Below, piece after piece: positions 10,306 to 18,551 of a stretch of DNA of 62,294 nt (its first letter is position 1; every line of letters begins with the position of its first letter). Under the pieces are notes generated by a model. It was given only the letters and a program-made list of their open reading frames with translations. It had not been told where the DNA came from and did no database searches. The position numbers were made by a program, and so were the translations under genes. Source of the DNA: an uncultured Eubacteriales bacterium (GTDB lineage: Bacteria; Bacillota_A; Clostridia; Oscillospirales; Oscillospiraceae); NCBI GenBank assembly GCA_949739085.1, contig CATIYU010000095.1, positions 1 to 62,294 of the forward strand, written 5' to 3'.

Positions 10306-10887
10306 ATGAACCGCATGATTCTAGCGTCCCAGTCCCCCCGCCGCCGCCAGCTTTTGGCCCAAGCGGGCCTGGTGGACTTTGAAATTCTGTCTCCCTCTGT
10401 GGACGAGAGCTATGACCCCGCCCTCTCCCCGGCGGAGATTGTCCGCGCTCTCTCCCGGCGTAAGGCGGAGGCCGCGGTCCGGCAGGTCCGGGACCTTGAG
10501 GCCCTTGTCATCGCGGCGGATACCATGGTGTTTTTGGATGACCTCCGTCTGGGCAAGCCCCACAGCCAGCAGGAGGCGTTTGATATGCTCACCGCCCTCT
10601 CTGGGCGCACCCACGAGGTGCTCACCGGCCTCACTCTGATCCGGGGCGGCCAGGCGGAAACCCAGTCCGATGCCACCTCTGTGGAGTTCCGCCCCCTGTC
10701 GGACCAGGAAAAGTGGTCCTATATCCGCACAGGGGAGCCCATGGACAAGGCGGGGGCCTACGGGGTCCAGGGGAAGGCGGCCCTCTTTGTGACGGGCATT
10801 CGGGGCGACTATTTCAACGTCATGGGCCTGCCCCTGCACCTGCTGGGCCGGATGCTCTCCGGCTTTGGCGTGGAGCTCTTTCCCTGA
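10306..10887 (+). CDS. maf: Maf family nucleotide pyrophosphatase
   Basis: Maf proteins hydrolyse non-canonical or pyrimidine NTPs and are linked to septum control in Bacillus. The N-terminus MNRMILASQSPRRRQLL carries the SxSPRR signature; the ATG at 10306 is preferred over that at 10300 because it is properly spaced from AAGAGG. VIAADTMVF and SGRTHEVLTGL are also conserved. It has 193 residues, as usual for the family. It precedes mreCD, the same order as in Bacillus (maf-radC-mreBCD) but without radC and mreB. Confidence 0.93.
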   Translation: MNRMILASQSPRRRQLLAQAGLVDFEILSPSVDESYDPALSPAEIVRALSRRKAEAAVRQVRDLEALVIAADTMVFLDDLRLGKPHSQQEAFDMLTALSGRTHEVLTGLTLIRGGQAETQSDATSVEFRPLSDQEKWSYIRTGEPMDKAGAYGVQGKAALFVTGIRGDYFNVMGLPLHLLGRMLSGFGVELFP

Positions 10888-10950
10888 CGGCCCCGGTTTC
10901 AGGCCCGGCCTGCCGCCGGACGAAGCAAAAACAGTAAAGGAGGCGGCTAC

Positions 10951-11787
10951 GTGAAGCAGCCCGACAAATTTGCCATACTGCTGCTGTCCATCGCGGCGGC
11001 AATCGCGGTTCTCCTCAGCGCCCTGACCTACCTATCCACCAACTCCTCCTTTTTCCAGGATGTGGCGGGGATCGCCGCCACGCCCTTCCGCTCGGTGGCG
11101 GCGGCCGTCACCAACGCGGTAAACGGCTGTCTGGACTACATGTCGGATTTCGACGCCCTCCAGGCGGAGAACGAGCAGCTGAAGCTGCAAATCGCGGAGA
11201 TGGAGGAGGAGGTCCGGCAGGCCAAGGCGGACCGGGAGGAGAACGTCCGCCTCCGGGAGCTGGCGGAGCTGCGGGAGCAGCGGCGGGACCTGCACTTTGA
11301 GTCCGCCCGGATTCTGGAGCAGGACGCGTCCAACTGGTCCAGTATGCTGACCATCAACAAGGGCACGTCCCAGGACGTGGCGGTGGGGGACTGCGTTGTG
11401 ACGGAGGCCGGATACCTGGTGGGCGTTGTGACGGAGGCGGGGGTCAACTGGGCCACAGTCCGCACAATTCTGGACAGCTCCTCCTCCATCGGGGCTCTGA
11501 TTTTCCGCAGCGGGGCCAGCGCGCTGGCCCAGGGGGACTTTGCTCTGATGGGCGAGGGCCGGCTGACACTCTCCTACCTGGGGGCGTCGCCGGACCTGGT
11601 CTCCGGGGATCTCATTGTGACCTCTGGACTGGGCGGCTACTACCCCTCTCAGGTGGTCATCGGCTCTGTGGAGGAGGTCCGCTCCAGCGACGACGGGCTG
11701 GACCAGATCGCGGTGGTCCGTCCCGCTGCGGACATTGACGGGCTGACCCAGGTATTTGTGGTCACCAGTTTTGATATTGTGGAGTAG
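10951..11787 (+). CDS. mreC: Rod shape-determining protein MreC
   Basis: MreC is a membrane-anchored periplasm-facing scaffold that links the elongation machinery to PBP2. The GTG start at 10951 follows AAAGGAGG. The 278 residues comprise one N-terminal membrane helix (about 7-27), a coiled coil from about 60 to 105 (LQAENEQLKLQIAEMEEE), and a beta-rich domain with INKGTSQDV and VVTEAGYLVGVV. It is followed 24 bases later by mreD and then by PBP2. No mreB is found in the window. Confidence 0.95.
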   Translation: MKQPDKFAILLLSIAAAIAVLLSALTYLSTNSSFFQDVAGIAATPFRSVAAAVTNAVNGCLDYMSDFDALQAENEQLKLQIAEMEEEVRQAKADREENVRLRELAELREQRRDLHFESARILEQDASNWSSMLTINKGTSQDVAVGDCVVTEAGYLVGVVTEAGVNWATVRTILDSSSSIGALIFRSGASALAQGDFALMGEGRLTLSYLGASPDLVSGDLIVTSGLGGYYPSQVVIGSVEEVRSSDDGLDQIAVVRPAADIDGLTQVFVVTSFDIVE

Positions 11788-11811
11788 AGCGGCTGGGAAA
11801 GGGGTCTGGTG

Positions 11812-12321
11812 ATGCCAAAAAGCTATATTATTTTCAAATGGGTGGTCTACAGTCTGGCTACGCTGCTGTTTGCGGCCTTCCAGTCGCTGGTGCTGAACCA
11901 TCTGGTGGTGACGGGTGTGACGCCCTTTTTGTACCCCATGCTCCCGGCGGCGGTGTCCATGTACGAGGGGGGCCGCCGGGGCCCTGTGTTCTCCCTGATC
12001 TTCGGCCTGATCTGCGACCTGCTGCTGCCGGGTCCCTTCCAGGGCTTTTTCACCATTGCCTTCACCCTCTGTGCCCTTCTCTCCGCCCACATAGCGGAGA
12101 ACTACCTCTCCCCCGGCTTTTTCTGCGGCCTGCTGGTGTCGGCGCTGTCCCTGTTTCTCACCGGCGGATGCCGGATTCTCGCCGCGGTGCTCTCCGGCGG
12201 CGGGTACCTGGAGCTCATGGCCTGGATTGTACTGGTGGAATCCCTCATCACCCTCCCCTTTGCCGTGCTTGTTCTGCCGCTGTACCGCGCCATCCACAAG
12301 CGCTGCGCGGCGGACTACTAA
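11812..12321 (+). CDS. mreD: Rod shape-determining protein MreD
   Basis: MreD is an integral membrane component of the rod complex. This 169-residue protein is mostly hydrophobic, with about five membrane helices and the family-typical segment FSLIFGLICDLLLPGPFQGFFTIAFT (given here only in part by meaning: a Gly/Asp/Leu-rich helix followed by a Pro-Gly turn). The ATG at 11812 is taken as start; a GTG immediately upstream (11809) is an alternative. A GGGAAAGGGG ribosome-binding stretch precedes both. It lies between mreC and the PBP2 gene, which supports the call more than sequence identity does. Confidence 0.88.
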   Translation: MPKSYIIFKWVVYSLATLLFAAFQSLVLNHLVVTGVTPFLYPMLPAAVSMYEGGRRGPVFSLIFGLICDLLLPGPFQGFFTIAFTLCALLSAHIAENYLSPGFFCGLLVSALSLFLTGGCRILAAVLSGGGYLELMAWIVLVESLITLPFAVLVLPLYRAIHKRCAADY

Positions 12322-12339
12322 GAAAGAAAGGAACCTCCC

Positions 12340-14529
12340 ATGGAAGATGGAAAACGCTTCATCCACCGGTCGAACCTTCTGGTCGCGGTGTTTCTGGCCT
12401 GTCTCTTCGGCTTTACCTGTATTCTCTACAACGCCCAGGTGGTCCACGGCGAGGACTATCTGGCCCGGTCCAACACCCAGGTTACCACTACCCAGACGGT
12501 GGAGACCTCCCGGGGGGTCATCACGGACCGCAACGGCAAGGTGCTGGTGTCCAACCAAGAGACCTACTGCGTGAACTTTGACCCCAAGGAGGTCCCCGCC
12601 AGCGCGGATCCGGCGGTCAGCCAGAGGGAGACGGTGGCTCGGGCGGTGCTGCGGCTGTTGCGGCTGTGCCAGGAGTACGGCGTTACCTGGACGGACGGCC
12701 TGCCCCTCTCCACGGCAAAACCCTTTGCCTACACCCTCTCCTCGGTCCAGAGCAGCCAGCGGACCTATCTCCAGCGGTACCTCTCGGCCCGCGGCTGGTC
12801 AGAGACGGAGCTAAAGGCCAGCACCGCTTTTCCCCTGATGAGCGGTGAGCTGCAAGAGGAGCTGGGGGCCGCGTCCCGGCCCCTCTCCGCCAACCAGCTG
12901 TTTCAGCTGATGAGGGAGGATTTTGACATACCGGAGGAGTTCAGCGACGAGGAGGCCCGGCTAGCCATCGGTGTGCTCTACGAGCTGGAGCTGCGCACCC
13001 TGCCGAAGCCCAACACCGTGAACATCCCCTACGAGTTCGCCAAGGACGTGCCGGTGGAGGTGATCTCCATTCTCCACGACGGCAAATTTGACGGCGTTTC
13101 GGTGGGCATCAAGACGGTCCGGCAGTATAATACGGACTACGCCGCCCATATACTGGGCCGTGTGGCGGCTATTGATACCAAGGAGGAGCGGGATGAGCTG
13201 AACGCGCCCTACGCCGCCGCCCAGGAGGCCGGGGAGGACACCTCGGGCATTCACTACTACCAGCCCGATGACAAGGTGGGCAAGGACGGGGTGGAGAAGG
13301 CGTTTGAGCAGTACCTCTGCGGACTGGAGGGCAAGCGGCTCATCACCACGGACCGGGAGGGCAAGATCACCAGTGAGCTCTACTCCATTGAGCCCCGGCC
13401 CGGGGACACCGTGTCCCTGACCATTGATATTGATTTCCAGGCGGCGGTGGAACAAATTCTGGCCCAGTCCACCCAGACCATGATCGAGGAAGACGGCATC
13501 GAGAACCGGGGCGCGGCGGCGGCGGTGGTCAGCGTGGCGGACGGGGGTATTTTGGCTCTGGCCAACTACCCCACCTACAGCCAGCGCACCTACCTGGAGG
13601 ATTACGCGGCGCTGTTAGAGGACCCGGGACACCCCTTCAACAACCGGGCGCTGACGGGGGTTTACGCCCCGGGTTCCACCTTCAAGCCCTGCACGGCGGT
13701 AGCGGCGGTGGGCAGCGGGGTCATTACCACCACTTCTACCATCAACACTCTGGGGAAATACACCTACTGGCCGGACTACCAGCCCTGGTGCTGGCGGCGG
13801 GCCATCCCCTGCCACGGCAGGATCAACGTCTCCCAGGCGATTTTCCACAGCTGCAACTACTTTTTCTATGAGGTCGGGCGGCTGATGACCATTGACGTAA
13901 TGGGCGAGTACGCGGCGGCCTTTGGCCTGGGCCAGCCCACGGGGGTGGAGATCTGGGAGAACACCGGCGTCATGGCCAGCCCGGAGTACTCCCAGTCCCA
14001 GGGCACGCCCTGGGTGGGGGGCAACACGGTCCAGGCGGCCATTGGCCAGGGCGACAGCTCCTTCACCCCCCTCCAGCTGGCCAACTATATCGCCACCTTG
14101 GTCCGGGGCGGGGAGCGCTACGGGGCCCACCTGCTCAACAGCGTCATCTCCTACGACGGCAGCGAGACCGTGTTGGACTACCAGCCGGAGGTTCTGGCCA
14201 CAGTGGATATGACGGAGGAGACTTTGGCGGCGGTGAAAAAAGGCATGGGGGAGCTGGTCTCCAAGGGCAGCATCTCCAAGTACTTCACGAATTGCGTGGT
14301 GACCGCCGGAGCCAAGACGGGCAGCGCCCAGCTGGGCGACAGCAACACCAACGGTGTCTTTGTCTGCTTCGCTCCCTTTGAGGACCCGGAGATCGCGGTT
14401 GCGGTAGTGATTGAGAAGGGCGGCAGCGGCGCGGCGGTGGCGTCCACGGCTGTGGAGATTCTCAACGCCTATTTCTCTGACAGCGACATAGGCGCGATGC
14501 TGGTGCCGGAGGGTTCGCTACTACCCTGA
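12340..14529 (+). CDS. mrdA: Penicillin-binding protein 2 (transpeptidase)
   Basis: This is a class B PBP that crosslinks peptidoglycan during elongation. It has 729 residues. A single membrane anchor spans about residues 14-32, followed by the PBP dimerisation domain (SRGVITDRNGKVL). The transpeptidase domain has the catalytic SxxK at Ser446 (STFK), SxN at about residue 504 (SCN), and KTG at about residue 659 (KTGS). It is the last gene of the maf-mreC-mreD-PBP2 unit, spaced 18 bases from mreD. RodA is not nearby. Confidence 0.93.
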   Translation: MEDGKRFIHRSNLLVAVFLACLFGFTCILYNAQVVHGEDYLARSNTQVTTTQTVETSRGVITDRNGKVLVSNQETYCVNFDPKEVPASADPAVSQRETVARAVLRLLRLCQEYGVTWTDGLPLSTAKPFAYTLSSVQSSQRTYLQRYLSARGWSETELKASTAFPLMSGELQEELGAASRPLSANQLFQLMREDFDIPEEFSDEEARLAIGVLYELELRTLPKPNTVNIPYEFAKDVPVEVISILHDGKFDGVSVGIKTVRQYNTDYAAHILGRVAAIDTKEERDELNAPYAAAQEAGEDTSGIHYYQPDDKVGKDGVEKAFEQYLCGLEGKRLITTDREGKITSELYSIEPRPGDTVSLTIDIDFQAAVEQILAQSTQTMIEEDGIENRGAAAAVVSVADGGILALANYPTYSQRTYLEDYAALLEDPGHPFNNRALTGVYAPGSTFKPCTAVAAVGSGVITTTSTINTLGKYTYWPDYQPWCWRRAIPCHGRINVSQAIFHSCNYFFYEVGRLMTIDVMGEYAAAFGLGQPTGVEIWENTGVMASPEYSQSQGTPWVGGNTVQAAIGQGDSSFTPLQLANYIATLVRGGERYGAHLLNSVISYDGSETVLDYQPEVLATVDMTEETLAAVKKGMGELVSKGSISKYFTNCVVTAGAKTGSAQLGDSNTNGVFVCFAPFEDPEIAVAVVIEKGGSGAAVASTAVEILNAYFSDSDIGAMLVPEGSLLP

Positions 14530-14565
14530 TCCGGGCGGTTCACGCTGCGGAATATATTAACGCGG

Positions 14566-14590
14566 GCTCCGGCGGCATAGCCGCCGGAGC
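14566..14590. other. GC-rich hairpin after the PBP2 gene
   Basis: An 11-bp perfect stem (GCTCCGGCGGC at 14566-14576, complement at 14580-14590) closes a 3-base loop. There is no U tract, so it is not a classical terminator. It may still stabilise the 3' end of the mre transcript. Confidence 0.5.
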
Positions 14591-14616
14591 GGCGGTATGG
14601 TAAATGCAGGACAGGA

Positions 14617-14632
14617 TGTTTCACGTGAAACA
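14617..14632. promoter_or_regulatory. parS: parS site 1
   Basis: TGTTTCACGTGAAACA is a perfect 16-bp palindrome identical to the Firmicutes parS consensus bound by ParB/Spo0J. It lies between the PBP2 and amylase genes, 2.1 kb upstream of parA. Taking the amylase start at 14663 leaves this site outside coding sequence. Confidence 0.95.
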
Positions 14633-14662
14633 TTTTCCATCAAGACCGGCAAGGAGGCCCCT

Positions 14663-16540
14663 ATGGAAATTTCGGTATTTGACTCCCGGGACGCCCGCTG
14701 CAAGACTCCCTACGGCGCGGTCCCCTGCTCCACAGAGATCAGCCTGACCCTCCGCCCGTTCGCGGCGGAGGGCTTTGTTTCCGGCACGCTGCTTCTCTTC
14801 CACGAATTTGCGGACCGCCGGTTGGAGGTTCCCCTCTCCCCCGCCGGGAGGGCGGAGGGCCGGGATCTCTTCACCGCCGCCTATACCGCCCCCAGCCAGC
14901 CGGAGCTGGTGTGGTACAGCTTCCGGCTCTTTCGCCGGGACGGCTCCTCCCTGCTGCTGGACAATGGCGGCAGCGGCTGGCAGCAGACGGTGTATGACGC
15001 CTCCCTGCCCACGCCGGACTGGTTTGGCCGGGGGGCGACCTACCAGATTTTCCCGGACCGGTTCCGCCGGACTTCCCCCCCGGACCCGGCGGGGATGCTG
15101 GGGGACCGCCGGGTCCACCTGGACTGGGAGGAACCCATGGAGCTCCAGGAGGATCAGGAGGGCAATCCAGGCCGGGACTTTTTTGGCGGGTCATTGGCGG
15201 GGATTGAGGAGAAGCTGGACGGTTTGAAGGAGTTGGGGGTTACGACCCTGTACCTCTGCCCCATCTTCGAGTCAGAGAGCAACCACCGCTACAATACCGG
15301 GGACTACGAGAAGATTGACCCCATGCTGGGTACGGAGGAGGATTTTCGCCGCCTCTGCGCCGGGGCCCACAGCCGGGGCATCCGGGTGATGCTGGACGGC
15401 GTGTTTAACCACACAGGCAGCAACAGCCGCTATTTCAACGCCAATGGCAGCTATCCCACTTTGGGCGCGGCCCAGAGCAGGGACAGCGCCTACTACCCCT
15501 GGTACACCTTCCAGACCTGGCCGGACCGCTACGACGCCTGGTGGGGGGTGAAGACTCTTCCGGCGGTGAATGAGGAAAACCCCTCCTATGTGGATTTCAT
15601 CATAGAGGGAGAAAACTCGGTAATCCGGCGGTGGCTGCGGGCTGGGGCGGACGCCTGGCGGCTGGACGTGGCCGATGAGCTCCCAGACAAGTTCATCGCC
15701 AACATCCGCCGGGTCATGATGGAGGAGAAGCCGGACAGCTTCCTGCTGGGGGAGGTCTGGGAGGACGGCAGCAATAAAATCGCCTATGGACGGCGGCGGA
15801 AATACCTGCTGGGCCGGGAGACCCATGGCCTGATGAACTACCCGTTCCGTCTGGCGGCGCTGAGCTTCCTGCTGGGGTTTGACGTCTGCGATCCCGCCCA
15901 GCCCTACGGCGGCGCGGCCTTCCGGGGGGCCATGGAGGCGATTCGGGAAAACTACCCGCCCGCCGCCTTCTACAGCGCCATGAATCTCCTCACCACCCAC
16001 GACACCCCCCGGGCCCTGACTCTTCTGGGCGGACCCCAGCCGCCGCCGGAGACCCGCCGGGAGCGGGCCGCACGCCGTCTGACAGAGGAGGAGTACCGGC
16101 GGGGCAGGAAGCGGCTGCTGCTGGGGGCGCTGCTGCTCTACGCCTTTCCCGGCTCCCCCACGATCTTCTACGGCGACGAGGCGGGCATGGAGGGCTATGA
16201 GGACCCCATGAACCGGGGGACCTACCCCTGGGGCCGTGAAGACCGGGAAATCCAGGAGCGCTACCGGCTTCTGGGCAGGCTGCGGACCTCCCGGATCTCC
16301 CTGCAAAAGGGCGGCCTGCAGTGGCTTCGGACAGCGGGGCCCGTCCTGGCCTTCGCCCGTGACTGGGAGGGCGAGACCACAGCCGCGGTCCTCAACGCCG
16401 GGGACCGCCGTGTGGAGCTGCGCCTCCCCTGGCCCGCCGGTTCCGCCCTGGACGGCCTCACTGGGAACTGCCTCCAAGCCTCCGGCGGGGAGATTAAAAT
16501 CGCGCTGCCGCCTATGGAGGGAGCTCTCCTGCTGGCATAA
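14663..16540 (+). CDS. Glycoside hydrolase family 13 alpha-amylase / neopullulanase-type enzyme
   Basis: This 625-residue cytoplasmic enzyme (no signal peptide) probably cleaves alpha-glucans or maltooligosaccharides. An N-terminal beta-sandwich (about residues 1-110) precedes the TIM barrel, as in cyclomaltodextrinase/neopullulanase. GH13 regions are visible: VMLDGVFNHTG (I), ADAWRLDVADE (II, nucleophile near Asp334), LLGEVWED (III, acid/base near Glu363) and LTTHDT (IV, near Asp447). The ATG at 14663 is chosen because AAGGAGG lies just before it; a longer frame would run through parS 1. It is flanked by parS sites on both sides. Substrate is inferred. Confidence 0.88.
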   Translation: MEISVFDSRDARCKTPYGAVPCSTEISLTLRPFAAEGFVSGTLLLFHEFADRRLEVPLSPAGRAEGRDLFTAAYTAPSQPELVWYSFRLFRRDGSSLLLDNGGSGWQQTVYDASLPTPDWFGRGATYQIFPDRFRRTSPPDPAGMLGDRRVHLDWEEPMELQEDQEGNPGRDFFGGSLAGIEEKLDGLKELGVTTLYLCPIFESESNHRYNTGDYEKIDPMLGTEEDFRRLCAGAHSRGIRVMLDGVFNHTGSNSRYFNANGSYPTLGAAQSRDSAYYPWYTFQTWPDRYDAWWGVKTLPAVNEENPSYVDFIIEGENSVIRRWLRAGADAWRLDVADELPDKFIANIRRVMMEEKPDSFLLGEVWEDGSNKIAYGRRRKYLLGRETHGLMNYPFRLAALSFLLGFDVCDPAQPYGGAAFRGAMEAIRENYPPAAFYSAMNLLTTHDTPRALTLLGGPQPPPETRRERAARRLTEEEYRRGRKRLLLGALLLYAFPGSPTIFYGDEAGMEGYEDPMNRGTYPWGREDREIQERYRLLGRLRTSRISLQKGGLQWLRTAGPVLAFARDWEGETTAAVLNAGDRRVELRLPWPAGSALDGLTGNCLQASGGEIKIALPPMEGALLLA

Positions 16541-16558
16541 TTTGGCTGGATGGCATTT

Positions 16559-16598
16559 ACAGTGGAATGTTTCACGTGAAACATTCCACTGTTTTTTT
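16559..16598 (+). terminator. Rho-independent terminator containing a parS core
   Basis: A perfect 34-bp palindrome (16559-16592) is followed by seven T residues (16592-16598). The arms extend the parS core outward by nine bases on each side (ACAGTGGAA and its complement). The combination has the form of an intrinsic terminator for the amylase gene and isolates the parAB promoter. Confidence 0.82.
16568..16583. promoter_or_regulatory. parS: parS site 2
   Basis: TGTTTCACGTGAAACA, identical to site 1, lies at the centre of the 34-bp terminator palindrome, 169 bases upstream of the parA start. ParB bound here would sit directly on the terminator stem in DNA form. Confidence 0.95.
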
Positions 16599-16651
16599 GT
16601 TTTTATGGGAATACTTTGAATAATTTGTGCAAAATTTTTACCAGTTTCCTG

Positions 16652-16679
16652 TTGAAATGCGGCGGTTTTGTGTTATACT
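16652..16679 (+). promoter_or_regulatory. Sigma-A-type promoter of parA-parB
   Basis: TTGAAA (16652-16657) and TATACT (16674-16679) are separated by 16 bases; a second overlapping TATACT lies five bases further on. The site lies between parS 2 and the parA start. Confidence 0.65.
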
Positions 16680-16751
16680 ATACTGTACAGCTAAAAAATA
16701 GACGCGGGCGGTGGAAAATGGACCCTCCGCCCCCTTTATGGAGGTGTGCCT

Positions 16752-17510
16752 GTGGCAAAAATCGTGACAGTTGTCAATCAAAAGGGCGGCGTGGGCAAGA
16801 CCACCACCTGTATCAATCTGACCGCCGCCCTGCGGGAGAAGGGCCTGCGGGTCTTGCTGTGCGACTTCGACCCCCAGGCGAACGCCACCTCCGGCATGGG
16901 GGTGGACAAGGCCCTGTCCCTGGGCGTCTACGACGTGCTGCTTAACCACGTGGAGCCCCGGAAGCGGGTGGTATCCACCAAGTACGGCGACGTGCTCCCC
17001 TCCTCCAAGGGGCTGGCGGGGGCCGGCGTGGAGATGGTGGGCCTGGACGACCGGGAACACCTGCTGCGGCGGGCGCTGGAGGAGCTGTCGCCGGACTACG
17101 ACTACATATTCGTGGACTGCCCTCCCTCCCTGGAGCTGCTGACCCTCAACGGCCTCTGCGCTGCGGACAGCGCCCTGGTGCCGGTGCAGAGCGAATATTT
17201 CGCCTTGGAGGGCCTCAGCGACCTGATGTTTACCATCCGGGCCGTGCGCCGGTCCCTGAACCCCAAGCTGGAGCTGGAGGGCGTGCTGCTGACCATGTTT
17301 GACAGCAGGACCAATCTGGCCCTGCAGGTGTCCGAGGAGGTCAAGCGGTTTTTCCCCGGCAAGGTGTACGCCACCGTCATCCCCCGGAACGTGCGGCTCA
17401 GCGAGGCCCCCAGCCACGGCAAGCCCATCAGCGCCTACGACCGGGCCTCCCGGGGCAGCGAGGCCTACACCAGTTTGGCCGAGGAGTTTTTGAGGAAGAA
17501 TAAGAAGTAG
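16752..17510 (+). CDS. parA: Chromosome-partitioning ATPase ParA (Soj)
   Basis: ParA/Soj is a nucleoid-binding ATPase that, with ParB and parS, separates origins and modulates DnaA. The GTG at 16752 (MAKIVTVVNQKGG) is favoured because GGAGG lies 7 bases upstream; a GTG at 16746 is too close. The 252 residues include the deviant Walker A KGGVGKTTT, DFDPQANAT and the Walker B-like FVDCPPSLELL. The length and lack of an N-terminal extension match chromosomal Soj rather than plasmid ParA. parB follows after 106 bases. Confidence 0.95.
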   Translation: MAKIVTVVNQKGGVGKTTTCINLTAALREKGLRVLLCDFDPQANATSGMGVDKALSLGVYDVLLNHVEPRKRVVSTKYGDVLPSSKGLAGAGVEMVGLDDREHLLRRALEELSPDYDYIFVDCPPSLELLTLNGLCAADSALVPVQSEYFALEGLSDLMFTIRAVRRSLNPKLELEGVLLTMFDSRTNLALQVSEEVKRFFPGKVYATVIPRNVRLSEAPSHGKPISAYDRASRGSEAYTSLAEEFLRKNKK

Positions 17511-17616
17511 CCGGTTCTATGGATATTATAGTTTTCTCCCGGCGCCGCGGGGCGGAGCGTTCCCCGGGGCGCGGGTGAGCGGGATTGGGTCTGTCTAGGA
17601 CAAAGGAGAATTCACT

Positions 17617-18483
17617 ATGGCAAAAGAAAAAGGGTTGGCAAAGGGCTTGGGCGCGCTGCTGGGGGACGATTTCTCCCCGGATTTCTCCGCCCCCGCCTCA
17701 GCCCTGCCCATCTCCCAGATTGAGAATTTCCGGGACCAGCCCCGAAAGAATTTTGACCAGGAGAAGCTGGAGGAGTTGGCGGAGTCCATCCGCCAGCACG
17801 GCGTTATTCAGCCGTTGACCGTGCGGCGGCTGGCCTCCGGCTACTACCAGATTATCGCCGGGGAGCGCCGCTGGCGGGCCGCGCGGCTGGCGGGCCTTAC
17901 GGAGATCCCGGCCGTGGTCATTGAGGCCGACGATCAGAAGGCGATGGAACTGGCCATGATCGAAAACCTCCAGCGGGAGGACCTGAACCCTATGGAGGAG
18001 GCCGAGGGCTACCGGGCCCTGGTCCAGACCTACGGCATGACCCAGGAGCAGGCCGCCGCCCGGGTAGGCAAGTCCCGCAGCGCTGTGACCAACGCCATGC
18101 GGCTGCTGGATTTGGCCGTGTCCCTGCAAAACCTGGTGTCCGAGGGCAAGCTCTCGGCAGGGCACGCCAGGGCAATCCTCCCCCTCTCTCCCACTCTGCG
18201 GGTGGAGGCGGCGAAGACCGTGGTGCAGTCCGGACTCAGCGTCCGGCAGACAGAGCAGCTGGTCAAGCAGCTCCAGGCCAAGGGCGGGGACAAGGAGGAC
18301 AAGGAGGAGAGAACGTCCCCGGCGGTGGACTACGTGGCGGAGGCGGAGAAGTCCCTCTCCGACCGGTTGGGCCGGGCCTGCCGCATCTCCCATGGCAAAA
18401 AGCGGGGTAAGATCGAGATTTCGTACTACGGCGTGGATGACCTCAACGACCTGCTGGAGGCGCTGGAGGGTATTGGACGGTAG
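17617..18483 (+). CDS. parB: Chromosome-partitioning CTPase ParB (Spo0J)
   Basis: ParB is a CTP-dependent DNA clamp loaded at parS that recruits SMC and stimulates ParA. The 288 residues begin with a basic segment (KGLAKGLGALLG). The CTPase motifs GERRWRA and ENLQRED are intact. The helix-turn-helix that reads parS follows (TQEQAAARVGKSRSAVTNAMR). The C-terminal dimerisation domain ends the protein. It starts after an AAAGGAGAA ribosome site. Three parS sites within 4 kb show the locus is complete. No noc paralogue is seen. Confidence 0.95.
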   Translation: MAKEKGLAKGLGALLGDDFSPDFSAPASALPISQIENFRDQPRKNFDQEKLEELAESIRQHGVIQPLTVRRLASGYYQIIAGERRWRAARLAGLTEIPAVVIEADDQKAMELAMIENLQREDLNPMEEAEGYRALVQTYGMTQEQAAARVGKSRSAVTNAMRLLDLAVSLQNLVSEGKLSAGHARAILPLSPTLRVEAAKTVVQSGLSVRQTEQLVKQLQAKGGDKEDKEERTSPAVDYVAEAEKSLSDRLGRACRISHGKKRGKIEISYYGVDDLNDLLEALEGIGR

Positions 18484-18499
18484 CGGCGGTCTGCTGCAA

Positions 18500-18515
18500 T
18501 GTTTCACGTGAAACA
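18500..18515. promoter_or_regulatory. parS: parS site 3
   Basis: TGTTTCACGTGAAACA, with symmetric flanks extending it to a 20-bp palindrome (18498-18517), lies 16 bases after the parB stop and 36 bases before serS. Confidence 0.95.
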
Positions 18516-18551
18516 TTTCCCACATTTAGAAAATTGCGACAGGAGGCACAT

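Noticed and set aside
14597..14662. N-terminal extension of the GH13 gene
   Set aside because: It would encode VSRETF from parS 1, and the AAGGAGG site points to the start at 14663.
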